DNA of 64,000 nt, taken from NCBI RefSeq assembly GCF_003591035.1, contig NZ_QYUO01000003.1, positions 620,001-684,000 of the forward strand, in the 5' to 3' direction. This stretch comes from Noviherbaspirillum saxi (lineage in GTDB: Bacteria > Pseudomonadota > Gammaproteobacteria > Burkholderiales > Burkholderiaceae_D). This document shows, piece after piece, positions 1-9,193 of the stretch. The number at the start of each line of letters is the position of its first letter. Position 1 is the first letter of the stretch. A program made the position numbers and the translations under genes. The notes under the pieces were generated by a model that made no database searches, was not told the origin of the DNA, and saw nothing but the letters and a program-made list of their open reading frames with translations.

Positions 1-14
1 ATAAAGCCGGTCAG

Positions 15-2591
15 TTGAAAGCATTACGCACATTGGTGATCGCCTACGGTGCGCTAGAAACCTATATCGGGCGTAAAGAGGAACTCGAATACGGCCTTGC
101 ACTTGCCCGTGAGCTCAATGATTTCGATTCTCAGTGCGAGTTCCTTGATTATCTTGCCTGGAAGGAATGGAGTGAGGGCCGTTCCGATGCGGCATCCAGA
201 ATCCTTGATGAAGAAACGCTCATTGCCGAAGCGCATCCTAAAGAATGCACGCTGGCCGAAATTTACGTCAGCCGATCGTTCATGGCGAAAGCGCGTGGAG
301 CCGCGTCCGAGTCCATGTCGTGGCTTTCCAAGGCATACGCCGGGTTTGAACAGAAAGGAGACGAATTTGGCATGGCCAGAACGCTCCAGTACATTGGCAC
401 CGCATTCAGCAGCAATACCCGCAACATGGAGGATCAGGCCAAGGCCGCAGATTATTTTCATCGAGCGTTTGCTCTGTTCGATCCGAAAGATCATCAGCTG
501 TTTGCGATTGAGAATAATGCACAGCTCGCGATGACGTATTACCACCGCAAGGATTATGCGAATGCCATGCGTTTTCTGGAGGTGGCCCATGCGATTGCGA
601 CCGAAATGAAACATCCCTTGATTGCGCAAGTTGAATATCGGCTTGGACAGGTGGAACTGGCAGCACATCGCTATGCCGCCGCGCTTGCGCATTTTGACCG
701 TGCCTTTCCCGGCTTGTCCGGGATAAGCAGCGGAAATAAAACCGCCGTGGAAGTCCTGACGGGACGTGCTGTGGCGCTGGCACAGCTGGGTCGACGTGAA
801 GAAAGCCTGGATACTCTGGCGGCTGCACGAAAAGCGCAGCGTGAGCTGGGCGACCGGACGCTGGACGTGATTTACTTCGCCGGATCGAATCAGATCCATG
901 CCCATTTCAAAGACTATGAGTCCGCATATCGGGATTTGCTGCTATTGCAAGCCGCCGAGAGAGAAGCGATTGAAACGGCAAACGCAAAACACGACGAAGA
1001 ACTCAAAGTGCGCTTCGACGTTAGGTTGCGGGAAAGCGAAAACGAACTGCTGCGCGTGCAACAAAAGGAGGCCGAAAGCAAACGGCAGGTGTACGCACTG
1101 GTGTCGCTGGTCAGCCTGCTTTTGCTTCTCGGTCTGGCCTTCTATCTAAGGCGGCGAGCCGTGGTTTCGAAAATCGAATTGCAGCACCAGAAAGCCTTGG
1201 CTGAAGCGGAAGCCAGCGCGAACCGGGCCAAGACGACGTTTCTTGCCAATATGAGCCACGAATTACGCTCTCCATTGAACGCGATTCTCGGATTTACCCG
1301 GCTACTGGCGCGCGAATCGAGTCTTCCAGCAGAGGCCCAAAGCGATCTGCGCATTGTGGTAAAGAGCAGCGAGCATTTGCATGGTTTGATCAACCAGGTG
1401 CTGGATTTGTCAAAAATCGAATCCGGTCATATTGCGCTCATTGACACCGATGTCGACCTCCATGCGCTACTGGATGATGTGGAGGATATGTTTTCGTTGT
1501 TGGCATACCAGAAGGGATTGCAGCTCATTGTCGATAGGCCTACGGACCTGCCGCGCTATATCCGGATCGATGCCGGCAAGCTGCGCCAGGTATTGATCAA
1601 CCTGTTGAACAATGCATTGAAGTTCACAGCGCAAGGTAGCGTGACGCTGAGGGTCGGCAAAACTGACAGAAATGGCCGCCTGGCGTTCGAGGTTCTCGAC
1701 ACCGGTCCCGGTATCGCTTCGGACGAGCTGAGCAAACTCGGGCAGCCGTTCGTGCAGGCACAGGCAGGCCGGCAGGCCAATGAAGGAAGCGGACTTGGAT
1801 TGACCATCAGCCGCGGCTTCGTGCAATTGATGGGGGGCAGCTTGAACATATCGAGCGAACCGGGTAAGGGCTCGACATTCGCGTTCGACATTAAGATACA
1901 TGAGAACCAGGAAACGCATGCTGTAGAGTACCGCCGTGTGGCTGGCCTGGCGGGCGGGCAGCCGCGTTACCGTATTCTCGCGGTGGATGATCGCGAGGAG
2001 GGACGTCAGTTACTGGTACGCATGCTCACGTCGCTGGGATTCGAGGTGCGCGAAGCAAGCAATGGCGAAGAGGCGATTGCGATCTGGGCGAATTGGGAAC
2101 CGCATGTCATCTGCATGGACTTGCGCATGCCTGTGATGGATGGACGCGAGGCGACACGACGCATCCGAGGGACTGAAAAAGGGAAAGCAACGGTCATCAT
2201 CGCACTGACCGCGAGCAGCTTCGAGGATGGCCGGGAAGCAATTCTGGCCGACGGCTGCAACGACCTTGTGCATAAACCGTTTCGCGAACATGAACTATTC
2301 GATGCGCTGCACAGACATCTGGGTGTCGAGTTCGTTTATGAAAAAACGCACGACAGGATGGTCGCCGCATTACCTGACCCCAGACATTTGGAAGCACTGC
2401 CGCCGGAACTGCAGACTCGCCTGCGAGTGGCATTGCTCGGGCTGGATGTCGACGCGATCGCCAGCGCGATTGCGTCGATACGCGAGTATGATGCCGGCTT
2501 GGCCGATGCGCTGGCCGGCCTGGCAGCTAACTTCGACTATGAGAAGATTGGGACATTGCTGCCTGCTTCGAATGAAACAGGACACGAATGA
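15..2591 (+). CDS. Hybrid sensor histidine kinase with tetratricopeptide sensor region (5' end may lie outside window)
   Basis: Membrane-bound two-component sensor that should autophosphorylate on His and pass the phosphate to its own receiver. Numbered from the TTG at 15, the order is: helical TPR-like region (about 1-310), coiled coil, one membrane segment (about 359-378, followed by RRR), HisKA with NMSHELRSPL (His about 415), HATPase with N box NLLNNALKF and G boxes DTGPGIA and GSGLGLTIS, then a receiver with phospho-acceptor Asp about 702 in ICMDLRMP. The C-terminal tail has the length of an HPt domain but shows no HxxKG motif. The frame is open back to the window edge, so the true start is probably upstream. 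The ligand and output partner are unknown. Confidence 0.9.
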   Translation: MKALRTLVIAYGALETYIGRKEELEYGLALARELNDFDSQCEFLDYLAWKEWSEGRSDAASRILDEETLIAEAHPKECTLAEIYVSRSFMAKARGAASESMSWLSKAYAGFEQKGDEFGMARTLQYIGTAFSSNTRNMEDQAKAADYFHRAFALFDPKDHQLFAIENNAQLAMTYYHRKDYANAMRFLEVAHAIATEMKHPLIAQVEYRLGQVELAAHRYAAALAHFDRAFPGLSGISSGNKTAVEVLTGRAVALAQLGRREESLDTLAAARKAQRELGDRTLDVIYFAGSNQIHAHFKDYESAYRDLLLLQAAEREAIETANAKHDEELKVRFDVRLRESENELLRVQQKEAESKRQVYALVSLVSLLLLLGLAFYLRRRAVVSKIELQHQKALAEAEASANRAKTTFLANMSHELRSPLNAILGFTRLLARESSLPAEAQSDLRIVVKSSEHLHGLINQVLDLSKIESGHIALIDTDVDLHALLDDVEDMFSLLAYQKGLQLIVDRPTDLPRYIRIDAGKLRQVLINLLNNALKFTAQGSVTLRVGKTDRNGRLAFEVLDTGPGIASDELSKLGQPFVQAQAGRQANEGSGLGLTISRGFVQLMGGSLNISSEPGKGSTFAFDIKIHENQETHAVEYRRVAGLAGGQPRYRILAVDDREEGRQLLVRMLTSLGFEVREASNGEEAIAIWANWEPHVICMDLRMPVMDGREATRRIRGTEKGKATVIIALTASSFEDGREAILADGCNDLVHKPFREHELFDALHRHLGVEFVYEKTHDRMVAALPDPRHLEALPPELQTRLRVALLGLDVDAIASAIASIREYDAGLADALAGLAANFDYEKIGTLLPASNETGHE

Positions 2592-2877
2592 GGGGCAACA
2601 TCATCTCGTTCGGAGCCCGTTTGCCGGATGCACTGCCAGCACTGCGGAGCGATTTATGCCATGCATGATTTCCCTTCAGGATTCGGTTCAATATGCAGAT
2701 GTCGCGCTTGATGATGGCCCCAAGTGCTATTGCACAGGCAATCAGATGGACATAAACCAGGGCCAGTCGAATGGCGCCTGCAGGTTCTAATATTCTCTTT
2801 CTCCATTGCTCGGAAACGCTGACGAATGAATCGTTGCCGATTTCAAACGGGCGTTGCTTTGCGCGCGCACTGAACGT

Positions 2878-4500
2878 CTACCGGGCGGGTGCGAGCGCAG
2901 GGCAGGTCGCGGCCGCCGGCATACTGGCGGAGGAAGTTTGCGCGATCTTTGTGCTGGAACGATAGCCGATACGAAAACCGCCCCAATGCCTGCCCCTGAC
3001 ATAAATCGGTACCGACAGGTCATGCATCACTTCACCGGTATCGCGTTTGTAAGTCTGCAGCAAAAAGGGTTTGGTATGCGCGCCGCAGCGCGACCCGGTA
3101 CGGTCGGTAAAGATGCGCTTGGTGCGATTGTTGAGCAGGTCGCTATCGTAGTTGCCGGTGAGCGGCTGGGAAAATTTTCTGTTATGCGTCGGGAAGTAGC
3201 CGTTGTTGTCTACCGCGCCGGCGTAGGCGAGATGGGGGATTTGCTCCAGCAAGCGCTCTTGCACGGACGGTAGCGTCATATCCGTAAAGCCGTCGAACAG
3301 GGTCGTGTACTTGGGCGGGTTGGTATGCGGAATAGGCACATACTTGCGGTCGAACAGCGCGTCCTCGGTCAGACGGCCGTCGTCCAGTGCCTGCGTAAAG
3401 AGACGCTCGACGTCGCAGGACGCCGCAAGGGCGGCATCGCGTATCTCGTCGTGGGATGTAGGGACGTGCGCATTGGTGAGCGCCTCAAACACATTTTCCG
3501 CCCGTTCCGCCAGCTCCATCGCCGAGTTCGTTGCGCGCGGCAGTTCCGCCTCGGTCGAGAGCATGTTGTCGCGAATCTGGGAGATCGCATCGGTAATCAC
3601 GCAGGTCGTGTCGACATGTTCACGCGACGCCCCAGCGATCTGTTGCACCTCGGCCTCCGACACGCCGGCCAGCTGCTCGATCCTGGACAAAAAGGTATGA
3701 ACCTGTTCGACATTCTGTGCCGCTTCGGTGACCTTCCCGGCCAGCGCGGCCATGCCGCCGGCCGCATGCTCGGCTTCCTCATGAATTTCGCGCACCATGA
3801 GCGCGATGTCGTCGGTAGCGTCTTTGGTACGTTGCGCCAGCAGCTTGACTTCATGCGCGACGATGGCAAAACCGCGCCCGTGCAAGCCTGCATGGGCGGC
3901 CTCGATGGCGGCGTTGAGCGCCAGCAAATTGGTGCGGGAAGCGATTTCGGTGATCAGGTCGGTGATGCTTTGAATGCGTCGCGACTTTTCCTGCAGCGAA
4001 GCCATGGTGGCGCAAGTCGTCTGAGCGTCGCGTCGCGCATCGCTGATCAGGCGCAAACCACGGTCGACCTCGGCTCCTCCGGCGCGGCTTTCGTTGCGCA
4101 CCTCGGCTGCTGCCTTAGAGGCGCGCTCCGCATTCTGTGCGATTTGCCGGGTGGTCACGGCGTTGTGTCTTGAACTGGCGACGATTTCGTTGGTTGCTTG
4201 CACATCTTGTTCAATCTTTTTCTTGATCGAGTCCACGAAATGCGAGGTTTCGGCCGCGCCGATCATCATGTGGTCGATCTCTTCGCCGATCTGGCGCAGA
4301 CGATCGGCGGCCGCCTTATTGCCCGTGCAGCCAACCGAGGTCAGCGCAAGGACACTGCAGGCGCCGGCGACTATGGCCAAAAGGACAGGATCCATGGCCG
4401 GGCCCGCCAGCAGCTTCACCATGAGCGCCACAGCCGCACTGATGGAGGCCGCCACGGCGACAAGGATGAGCGTGCGATAGATAGGGTAGGACGGTCTCAT
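2878..4500 (-). CDS. Methyl-accepting chemotaxis protein with C-terminal sensor-like domain
   Basis: Chemoreceptor that should signal to CheA/CheW. Two membrane segments lie near the N-terminus (about residues 9-30 and 37-52) with almost no periplasmic loop. The signalling hairpin follows, with the conserved tip [17 protein letters not shown] around residues 200-225. The last 130 residues (motifs [39 protein letters not shown]) form a separate cytoplasmic domain found at the C-terminus of many betaproteobacterial receptors, probably the sensing module. With almost no periplasmic domain, the receptor probably senses a cytoplasmic cue. The start is ATG at 4500. It is convergent with the upstream kinase gene and stands alone. 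Confidence 0.9.
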   Translation of the reverse strand: MRPSYPIYRTLILVAVAASISAAVALMVKLLAGPAMDPVLLAIVAGACSVLALTSVGCTGNKAAADRLRQIGEEIDHMMIGAAETSHFVDSIKKKIEQDVQATNEIVASSRHNAVTTRQIAQNAERASKAAAEVRNESRAGGAEVDRGLRLISDARRDAQTTCATMASLQEKSRRIQSITDLITEIASRTNLLALNAAIEAAHAGLHGRGFAIVAHEVKLLAQRTKDATDDIALMVREIHEEAEHAAGGMAALAGKVTEAAQNVEQVHTFLSRIEQLAGVSEAEVQQIAGASREHVDTTCVITDAISQIRDNMLSTEAELPRATNSAMELAERAENVFEALTNAHVPTSHDEIRDAALAASCDVERLFTQALDDGRLTEDALFDRKYVPIPHTNPPKYTTLFDGFTDMTLPSVQERLLEQIPHLAYAGAVDNNGYFPTHNRKFSQPLTGNYDSDLLNNRTKRIFTDRTGSRCGAHTKPFLLQTYKRDTGEVMHDLSVPIYVRGRHWGGFRIGYRSSTKIAQTSSASMPAAATCPALAPAR

Positions 4501-4611
4501 TGATTTTCCTCTTGAACATATCGGACGACCGGCGATCCGGCCGTCGTTTTTATGGAAGCAATAGCACTCTTCATGCCAAGCGGCAGAGCAGACTGGAATG
4601 CGATCATCGCA

Positions 4612-4883
4612 CTAGGGCCTGTTGACATTCAGTTTGGGAGATGCGTTCGAGCCAAAACGCGTGCTGGCGGTGGCGCGTGGCAACGCAAAGGCTGGACGCC
4701 TTTGCTAGCCATGCAACGCCGGTAGCGCGCGTTTTGGCTCGAACCCTTCGGGAAGGTGTCCTATGCGTCGCATGGCGTTGTTGCGGCTCCTTGCCGTAGC
4801 ACTGCTACGTCGCGTCGCCGCGCCTAGCCCTACAACGCATAGGACACCTTCGCACTCCCAAACTGAATGTCAACAGGCCCTAG
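4612..4883. repeat. MITE-like element with 29-bp terminal inverted repeats
   Basis: A 272-bp non-coding unit bounded by perfect inverted repeats at 4612-4640 and 4855-4883 (outer end CTAGGGCCTGTTGACATTC). Two internal palindromes lie nested inside. One pairs the GTTCGAGCCAAAACGCG arm near 4646-4662 with its complement near 4727-4743. The other pairs AAGGTGTCCTATGCG near 4753 with its complement near 4837-4851. There is no ORF of note. The CTAG at each tip could be a target duplication or part of the repeat. This architecture fits a non-autonomous miniature transposable element; its parent transposase is not in the window. Confidence 0.8.
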
Positions 4884-5003
4884 GTCAGCCAGCGACGGTC
4901 GACCGCGACAATGCAGGTACGAAAGAGTGACGCGCGAAGCGCCATGCAAATTCGAAAGAACATTGGCAGCCCGCAGCGAGTATCGAACCCGGCTCATGCG
5001 AAC

Positions 5004-5032
5004 GGAACCGATCGACACCGATGTGCCACTCA
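5004..5032 (+). promoter_or_regulatory. hrp box (HrpL-type promoter), consensus match
   Basis: GGAACC at 5004-5009, 16-bp spacer, CCACTCA at 5026-5032. This equals the HrpL ECF-sigma consensus GGAACC-N15/16-CCACNNA. It lies 36 bp upstream of the ATG at 5069 and shows that an upstream ATG at 5021, which falls inside the promoter, cannot be the start of the next gene. Confidence 0.85.
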
Positions 5033-5068
5033 GAGATGTCATCAGACCTTTTTCGGGAACGCAGTGCC

Positions 5069-5941
5069 ATGTCTTCAACTAGTGACTTCACGGGCGAACC
5101 TTCTTTGCCCCGGATTCGACCGCCTGCCAATGCACTGGCGGAACTGGCCCGGCCGGATGGTAGCGCTACTCTGCCCGTAATAACTTATTCACGCTATGGC
5201 GATCTCATCTTGATGCACTTCAATTCTCGCTGGGACATCGGCCAAGGGTGCATGCAGATCTCCGATCCGGACTGGATAGCGCTTGACATAGCGCAGCAAA
5301 TGATGGGGTGGATGCTGTTTAACGAACGACCGGCGCACATCGTGCAACTTGGCCTGGGTGCGGCAACCCTGACCAAGTTTTGTTATCGCCACTTTCCCGA
5401 TGCGCGGGTGACTGCGGTTGAACTTAATCCGGCCGTCGTGGATGCGTGCCAGGCCGTATTTCAACTGCCCGCCGACAACCAGCGCCTGTCCGTCATCCTC
5501 ATGGACGCGCTGGATTTTGTGTCTAATTCCTCGAATACAGGACAGATCGATGTACTGCAGGTCGACTTGTATGAAGAGAGTGCAGATGGGCCGGCACTCG
5601 ACACGGCAGAATTCTATGCGGCCTGCGCGCAATGCCTTGCGCCGCAAGGAATCATGACGGTCAATCTGTGTGGCGTTTCCATCGACGACATTCGACAGCG
5701 CAATCTGGACGCGATGCGGGACTCGTTTGAAACGATCCTCTTTTTCAGGACATGCGGCAGCAATGTCGTCGCGATCGCATTCAAATCCGCACCGATCGTC
5801 GATGTGGAAGCCTTGGCCGAACGCGCATTATGCATTGAACGATGCACCCGCCTTCCGGCCGGAACGTGGCTGCCGGACATGATGCCGGCATGCGTTGAAC
5901 AGGAACCGCGCCGCAACGTTTTTACTGCTCCCGCCACTTAG
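5069..5941 (+). CDS. Spermidine-synthase-like SAM-fold protein under an hrp box
   Basis: Rossmann-fold protein of the polyamine synthase/class I methyltransferase type, 290 residues from the ATG at 5069. About 45 unrelated N-terminal residues (Ser/Pro-rich) come before the fold. It shows the nucleotide-binding loop VQLGLGAATLTKF (about 94), an acidic strand end VTAVELNP (about 115), a second acidic strand MDALDF, and VDLYEESADGP followed by DTAEFY, which corresponds to the active-site strand of spermidine synthases. Whether it makes polyamines or methylates a substrate cannot be told. The exact hrp box in front implies expression with the type III secretion genes, so the N-terminal extension could be a secretion signal (inference). 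It is single, with a MITE upstream. Confidence 0.75.
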   Translation: MSSTSDFTGEPSLPRIRPPANALAELARPDGSATLPVITYSRYGDLILMHFNSRWDIGQGCMQISDPDWIALDIAQQMMGWMLFNERPAHIVQLGLGAATLTKFCYRHFPDARVTAVELNPAVVDACQAVFQLPADNQRLSVILMDALDFVSNSSNTGQIDVLQVDLYEESADGPALDTAEFYAACAQCLAPQGIMTVNLCGVSIDDIRQRNLDAMRDSFETILFFRTCGSNVVAIAFKSAPIVDVEALAERALCIERCTRLPAGTWLPDMMPACVEQEPRRNVFTAPAT

Positions 5942-6344
5942 GCGATGCGCCGACCTGACAAAGATCGGCATCATCAGGCATTTTTGTCGTATGCGGCGGA
6001 ATCGTATCAACGATTTACAAGGTGTTGTGTATGTTATGCATTGATCGAATGACATGTGGTTCCCTGGCCATACCGGCTGACTCCTCAACAGAAAAAAATC
6101 GACGCCTTCATAGGGAATCTTCAACGGGCATAACGTGACGGTTCAGATTCGTCCGCTCGAGTCTCTTCGTTCCGAAGTACGCAAAGTCGTATCCGGCGAC
6201 TGTGTGCGCTTTCCATGTCAATCCAAGACATGAACGAAAATTTGTTTGGTGGCGCAGTCGCTGGAACAGGTGCCACTCCGCCGAAATGTATATTGAAATC
6301 CCTGAAACCATAAAGCGCGCATGCAGCGTGCGGAGATAGAAGAG
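5942..6344. other. Intergenic, no gene recognised
   Basis: About 400 bp between the spermidine-synthase-like gene and the chaperone-like gene. No convincing ORF, hrp box or terminator was seen. GGAAC occurs once (about 6263) but the following CCACTCC is only 4 bp away, so it is not a promoter of the hrp type. Confidence 0.5.
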
Positions 6345-6824
6345 ATGGATCAAAAAAAGGACTTCCATAATCTCATGGCATCGTTGTGGAGGTACATGGA
6401 TGTTGCGCTTCCGCTTGGGCAATGCAACGAGGTGTATACGGTCACCTTCGATAATCAGGTCGAAGTGCATTTCCTTAACACCCTCCCGGGCCGGCTCGAC
6501 ATGATTGCCGAAGCAGGAATCCTCAATAACAAACAGGCGGCGCAACCGCTATTGGATCTTCTGGAACTCAATCATCCGCCATACAACGTGAACGTAGATC
6601 AGGACACCGGTGCCGTCATGGTATGGACGCGTCAGGAACTTGCCACTCTCGACTGTAGTCAACTGATTGAGATTATCAGCGTGTTGATGGCACGCGTTCA
6701 GCAGGCCAAGCTCTGCATCGAGTATCGGCATGCGCAGAGCGTTCTCTCCCCGGCTCCGAATCATCACCGTATGATCCTCATCAAGGAAAGGAAAAAACAT
6801 ACTGATACCGGGTTGAGGAATTGA
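6345..6824 (+). CDS. CesT/SycE-like type III secretion chaperone (orphan)
   Basis: Small acidic cytoplasmic protein of 159 residues with the alpha-beta pattern of class I type III chaperones: N-terminal helix (DFHNLMASLWRYM), strand pair ending VTFDNQVEVHFL, dimer-helix region ending LLDLLELNH, strands VNVDQDTGAVMVWT, and a long C-terminal helix LIEIISVLMARVQQAKL. Such proteins dimerise and keep one effector partly unfolded for export. No effector ORF follows directly; the next gene is the hrp-box PAS-GGDEF protein. The ATG at 6345 (MDQKK) is preferred because AGAAG lies just upstream; the ATG at 6321 would add eight residues. The family call rests on pattern only. Confidence 0.6.
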   Translation: MDQKKDFHNLMASLWRYMDVALPLGQCNEVYTVTFDNQVEVHFLNTLPGRLDMIAEAGILNNKQAAQPLLDLLELNHPPYNVNVDQDTGAVMVWTRQELATLDCSQLIEIISVLMARVQQAKLCIEYRHAQSVLSPAPNHHRMILIKERKKHTDTGLRN

Positions 6825-6971
6825 AGTCTTGACGGTAACTGATCATCGTCCAAAACGTTAACGCTGATACAAAATGACCTAGTCTGAGTACATCTTCTTT
6901 CAGATTCAACCAAGCGTCGAGTCGAAGTTATCAACTGCTTTGCGCTCGATCAATGTGAGACACATACCGAA

Positions 6972-6999
6972 GGAACTCCCGCTCCATGTACGCCACTCA
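6972..6999 (+). promoter_or_regulatory. hrp box
   Basis: GGAACT at 6972-6977, 15-bp spacer, CCACTCA at 6993-6999. It is one mismatch from the HrpL consensus and lies 46 bp upstream of the ATG at 7046, which carries a strong Shine-Dalgarno sequence. Confidence 0.82.
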
Positions 7000-7045
7000 A
7001 CGGCCGTCAGCACACATCGTTGCTGTGTTTTTTGAGGGAGGCCCC

Positions 7046-8248
7046 ATGCACGATATTCCAGTAGTTTTTGATAGCGGCTGCGTAGTGGCCGACTCCGTCC
7101 GTATTGCGCTTTCACCCGCGATGGCCGCGCAAGAGCGGATAGCGCCTTGCAATAAGCCAGGCACGTCGATGCCTGGCCATCCAAACGACGCCGTAAACAG
7201 GACGCGCAAGGAAAACGAGGCAGCGTTCGAGTCGAATGTCATGGGCGTCATGGTGATTCAGGGCGGTGTCGTCATGCGCAGTAACCAGAAATTGGCCCGC
7301 ATGTACGGCTATACCCCGGAACATGTCATCGGTATGGACGTCGGTTGCTTTTTTCTGGCAATGGATTACCACGCAGCGCAGGCCGGCAGGCCAATGAACG
7401 TTATTCATCCCAGCCGCTCTTTTGAAGGCGAATCGTATGCGTTGCGTGACGATGGGACTGTCATATGGACCATGGCATACGTTCGTCCCCTGGACGATCC
7501 GGACAGCGATTCAAGTATATGTTTTGTGATCGACATTACAGAGAGCAAGCGTGTCGAGCTTTCACTGCGTAGAACGCGTGGCAACGAACGGCATCTGCAG
7601 GAAAAGATACGCGATCTGGAGTATGCCAATGCCCAGTTGGGGGAAAATCTGCATAAACTGGCCGAGACGGAGCAGAAAATGTGGTACGTCGCTCACCATG
7701 ATCCTTTGACCGGGTTGGCAAACAGGATTTTGCTGACCGATCGTCTGTCGCATGCGATTCAGGTGTCGCGAAGAGAGCAGTGGGGCGTTGCCGTGATGTT
7801 TATCGACCTGGATGGATTCAAGCGCATTAACGACACACTGGGGCACGACGCAGGAGACAGAATCCTATCTGAAGTCGCGTTGCGCTTGCGGAAAGCCGTG
7901 CGCGAGTCTGACTTGGTGGTGCGCATGAGTGGTGACGAGTTCGTCATTTTGATGGAAAAGGTCACGCATGTGAAGGACGCCCGCTTGGTCGCGCGCAAGC
8001 TTCTGAACTCAGTGAAAGAGCCAGTAGAGGTCTCCGGCCAGGAAATACGTCCGGAAGCATCCATCGGAATCAGTCACTTTCCCGAACATGGCGGCGATAA
8101 CAACACGCTTTTGTATCATGCTGATATCGCGATGTACCATGCGAAAAATAATAAGAGTTGTGACGGCATTGCCGTATATGATGCCAGCATGTGCGTTGGA
8201 CGCACCGTTGATGAAGTCGATATGAAAAGACGGCGCCGACTCGATTGA
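7046..8248 (+). CDS. PAS-GGDEF diguanylate cyclase (SGDEF active site) under an hrp box
   Basis: Cytoplasmic protein of 400 residues: about 50 unassigned residues, a PAS domain (about 50-170), a coiled linker, then a GGDEF domain (about 225-390) that should make cyclic di-GMP from two GTP. The signature is SGDEF (about 295-299) rather than GGDEF, a substitution tolerated in some active cyclases. The inhibitory RxxD site is present as RESD five residues earlier. The ATG at 7046 is chosen because GAGGGAGG at 7034-7041 sits 4 bp before it and because the ATG at 6986 lies inside the hrp box. No membrane segment is seen. The hrp box links c-di-GMP synthesis, or a secreted cyclase, to type III secretion. 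Confidence 0.85.
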   Translation: MHDIPVVFDSGCVVADSVRIALSPAMAAQERIAPCNKPGTSMPGHPNDAVNRTRKENEAAFESNVMGVMVIQGGVVMRSNQKLARMYGYTPEHVIGMDVGCFFLAMDYHAAQAGRPMNVIHPSRSFEGESYALRDDGTVIWTMAYVRPLDDPDSDSSICFVIDITESKRVELSLRRTRGNERHLQEKIRDLEYANAQLGENLHKLAETEQKMWYVAHHDPLTGLANRILLTDRLSHAIQVSRREQWGVAVMFIDLDGFKRINDTLGHDAGDRILSEVALRLRKAVRESDLVVRMSGDEFVILMEKVTHVKDARLVARKLLNSVKEPVEVSGQEIRPEASIGISHFPEHGGDNNTLLYHADIAMYHAKNNKSCDGIAVYDASMCVGRTVDEVDMKRRRRLD

Positions 8249-8628
8249 AATTCGGACGCATGGCGGGACAATCCGGAAAAACCAAATCAACCAATTAACG
8301 ATTTAAATAGTCCGGCAAATCTGTGCTGGATGCCACCCGTATTTTTCGATGCCCTGTATTGGATTGGAACGCGTTCATGCGGGGCCGCAATATCAATCTT
8401 GTGCACGGCAAAATCAACCGACACGATGTGTCGCGTCATCGAATTTTTCTCCATTAAATGCTGCCTCTCTCCTGTAAAAGTTAACAGGAATCGCTGTGAA
8501 CGGCGAGTATATGGTTGACTGAGTGTATTGCGGCGACCATATTATGCATATGAAAGCACGTATGCGTGCTCGAACATCAGGCATACGTATTGACAATAGA
8601 CCGCACACAATGAATTGAGAGGTAGCCA
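8249..8628. other. Intergenic with a short inverted repeat
   Basis: About 380 bp with no supported gene. The perfect inverted repeat ACGTATGC (8558-8565) and GCATACGT (8581-8588) sits 40-70 bp before the next start codon, next to a TTGACA hexamer at 8590-8595, so it could be an operator or leader hairpin. No good -10 box or hrp box was seen. Confidence 0.4.
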
Positions 8629-8973
8629 ATGCAACTAAGTGCCAAGCGAGTTCAATTTAGCGACGCAAAACCGGATGTCAGCTGTCTGGCAGCGATTGAA
8701 GTTCTATCGGATGTCTTAATCGGAAGCGCGCATGCAGTGTCGCCGGTAGCCCAGCCTAACACGGTCGCAGCAAACGTCGGAAGGCTCGCGCAAGATTATG
8801 CGCAGGCGGCAAAGAAAATCCAGACACTTCTTAAGTCCTCTATTGAGAAAAGTTCTCCTCAAAGTGGGATGAAGCACTACTGCGAACCGACTGTGGACGA
8901 AATTTTATCCACCATTCAACGGATGAAAGACATCATGAGTGACATGCCGCCGGCAAGCTTTCGTCAATTGTAG
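8629..8973 (+). CDS. Hypothetical protein, 114 residues
   Basis: Not recognised. It is a soluble protein with two probable helical stretches (AANVGRLAQDYAQAAKKIQ and VDEILSTIQRMKDIMSDM) and a Ser/Pro-containing middle. A GAGAGG Shine-Dalgarno sequence lies 8 bp before the ATG. Its size and helix content would suit a small secretion accessory or secreted protein, but nothing in the sequence proves this. It lies between the GGDEF gene and the convergent luxR. Confidence 0.55.
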   Translation: MQLSAKRVQFSDAKPDVSCLAAIEVLSDVLIGSAHAVSPVAQPNTVAANVGRLAQDYAQAAKKIQTLLKSSIEKSSPQSGMKHYCEPTVDEILSTIQRMKDIMSDMPPASFRQL

Positions 8974-9193
8974 CGTCTCATTTGCATCATTACGCGGCAC
9001 ACACCGGAGTGCGATTCCTAGCATTTATCCGGATAGTGGTGTTCGGAAGGTCGATGCTGGTTGCCAGTATTGCCGCGCAGATTCGCTATGCCGAGATTTT
9101 TCATCGAGAATCTGGGGTTCCTGATTCTCTTGATTGGTCATCCTATCGGCACATTTGGCAATGTCGGGAACTTCCTTGCTTTGAATATCGCAT

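Noticed and set aside
6260..6285. hrp box upstream of the chaperone-like gene at 6345
   Set aside because: GGAACA and CCACTCC are only 4 bp apart, so the geometry is wrong.
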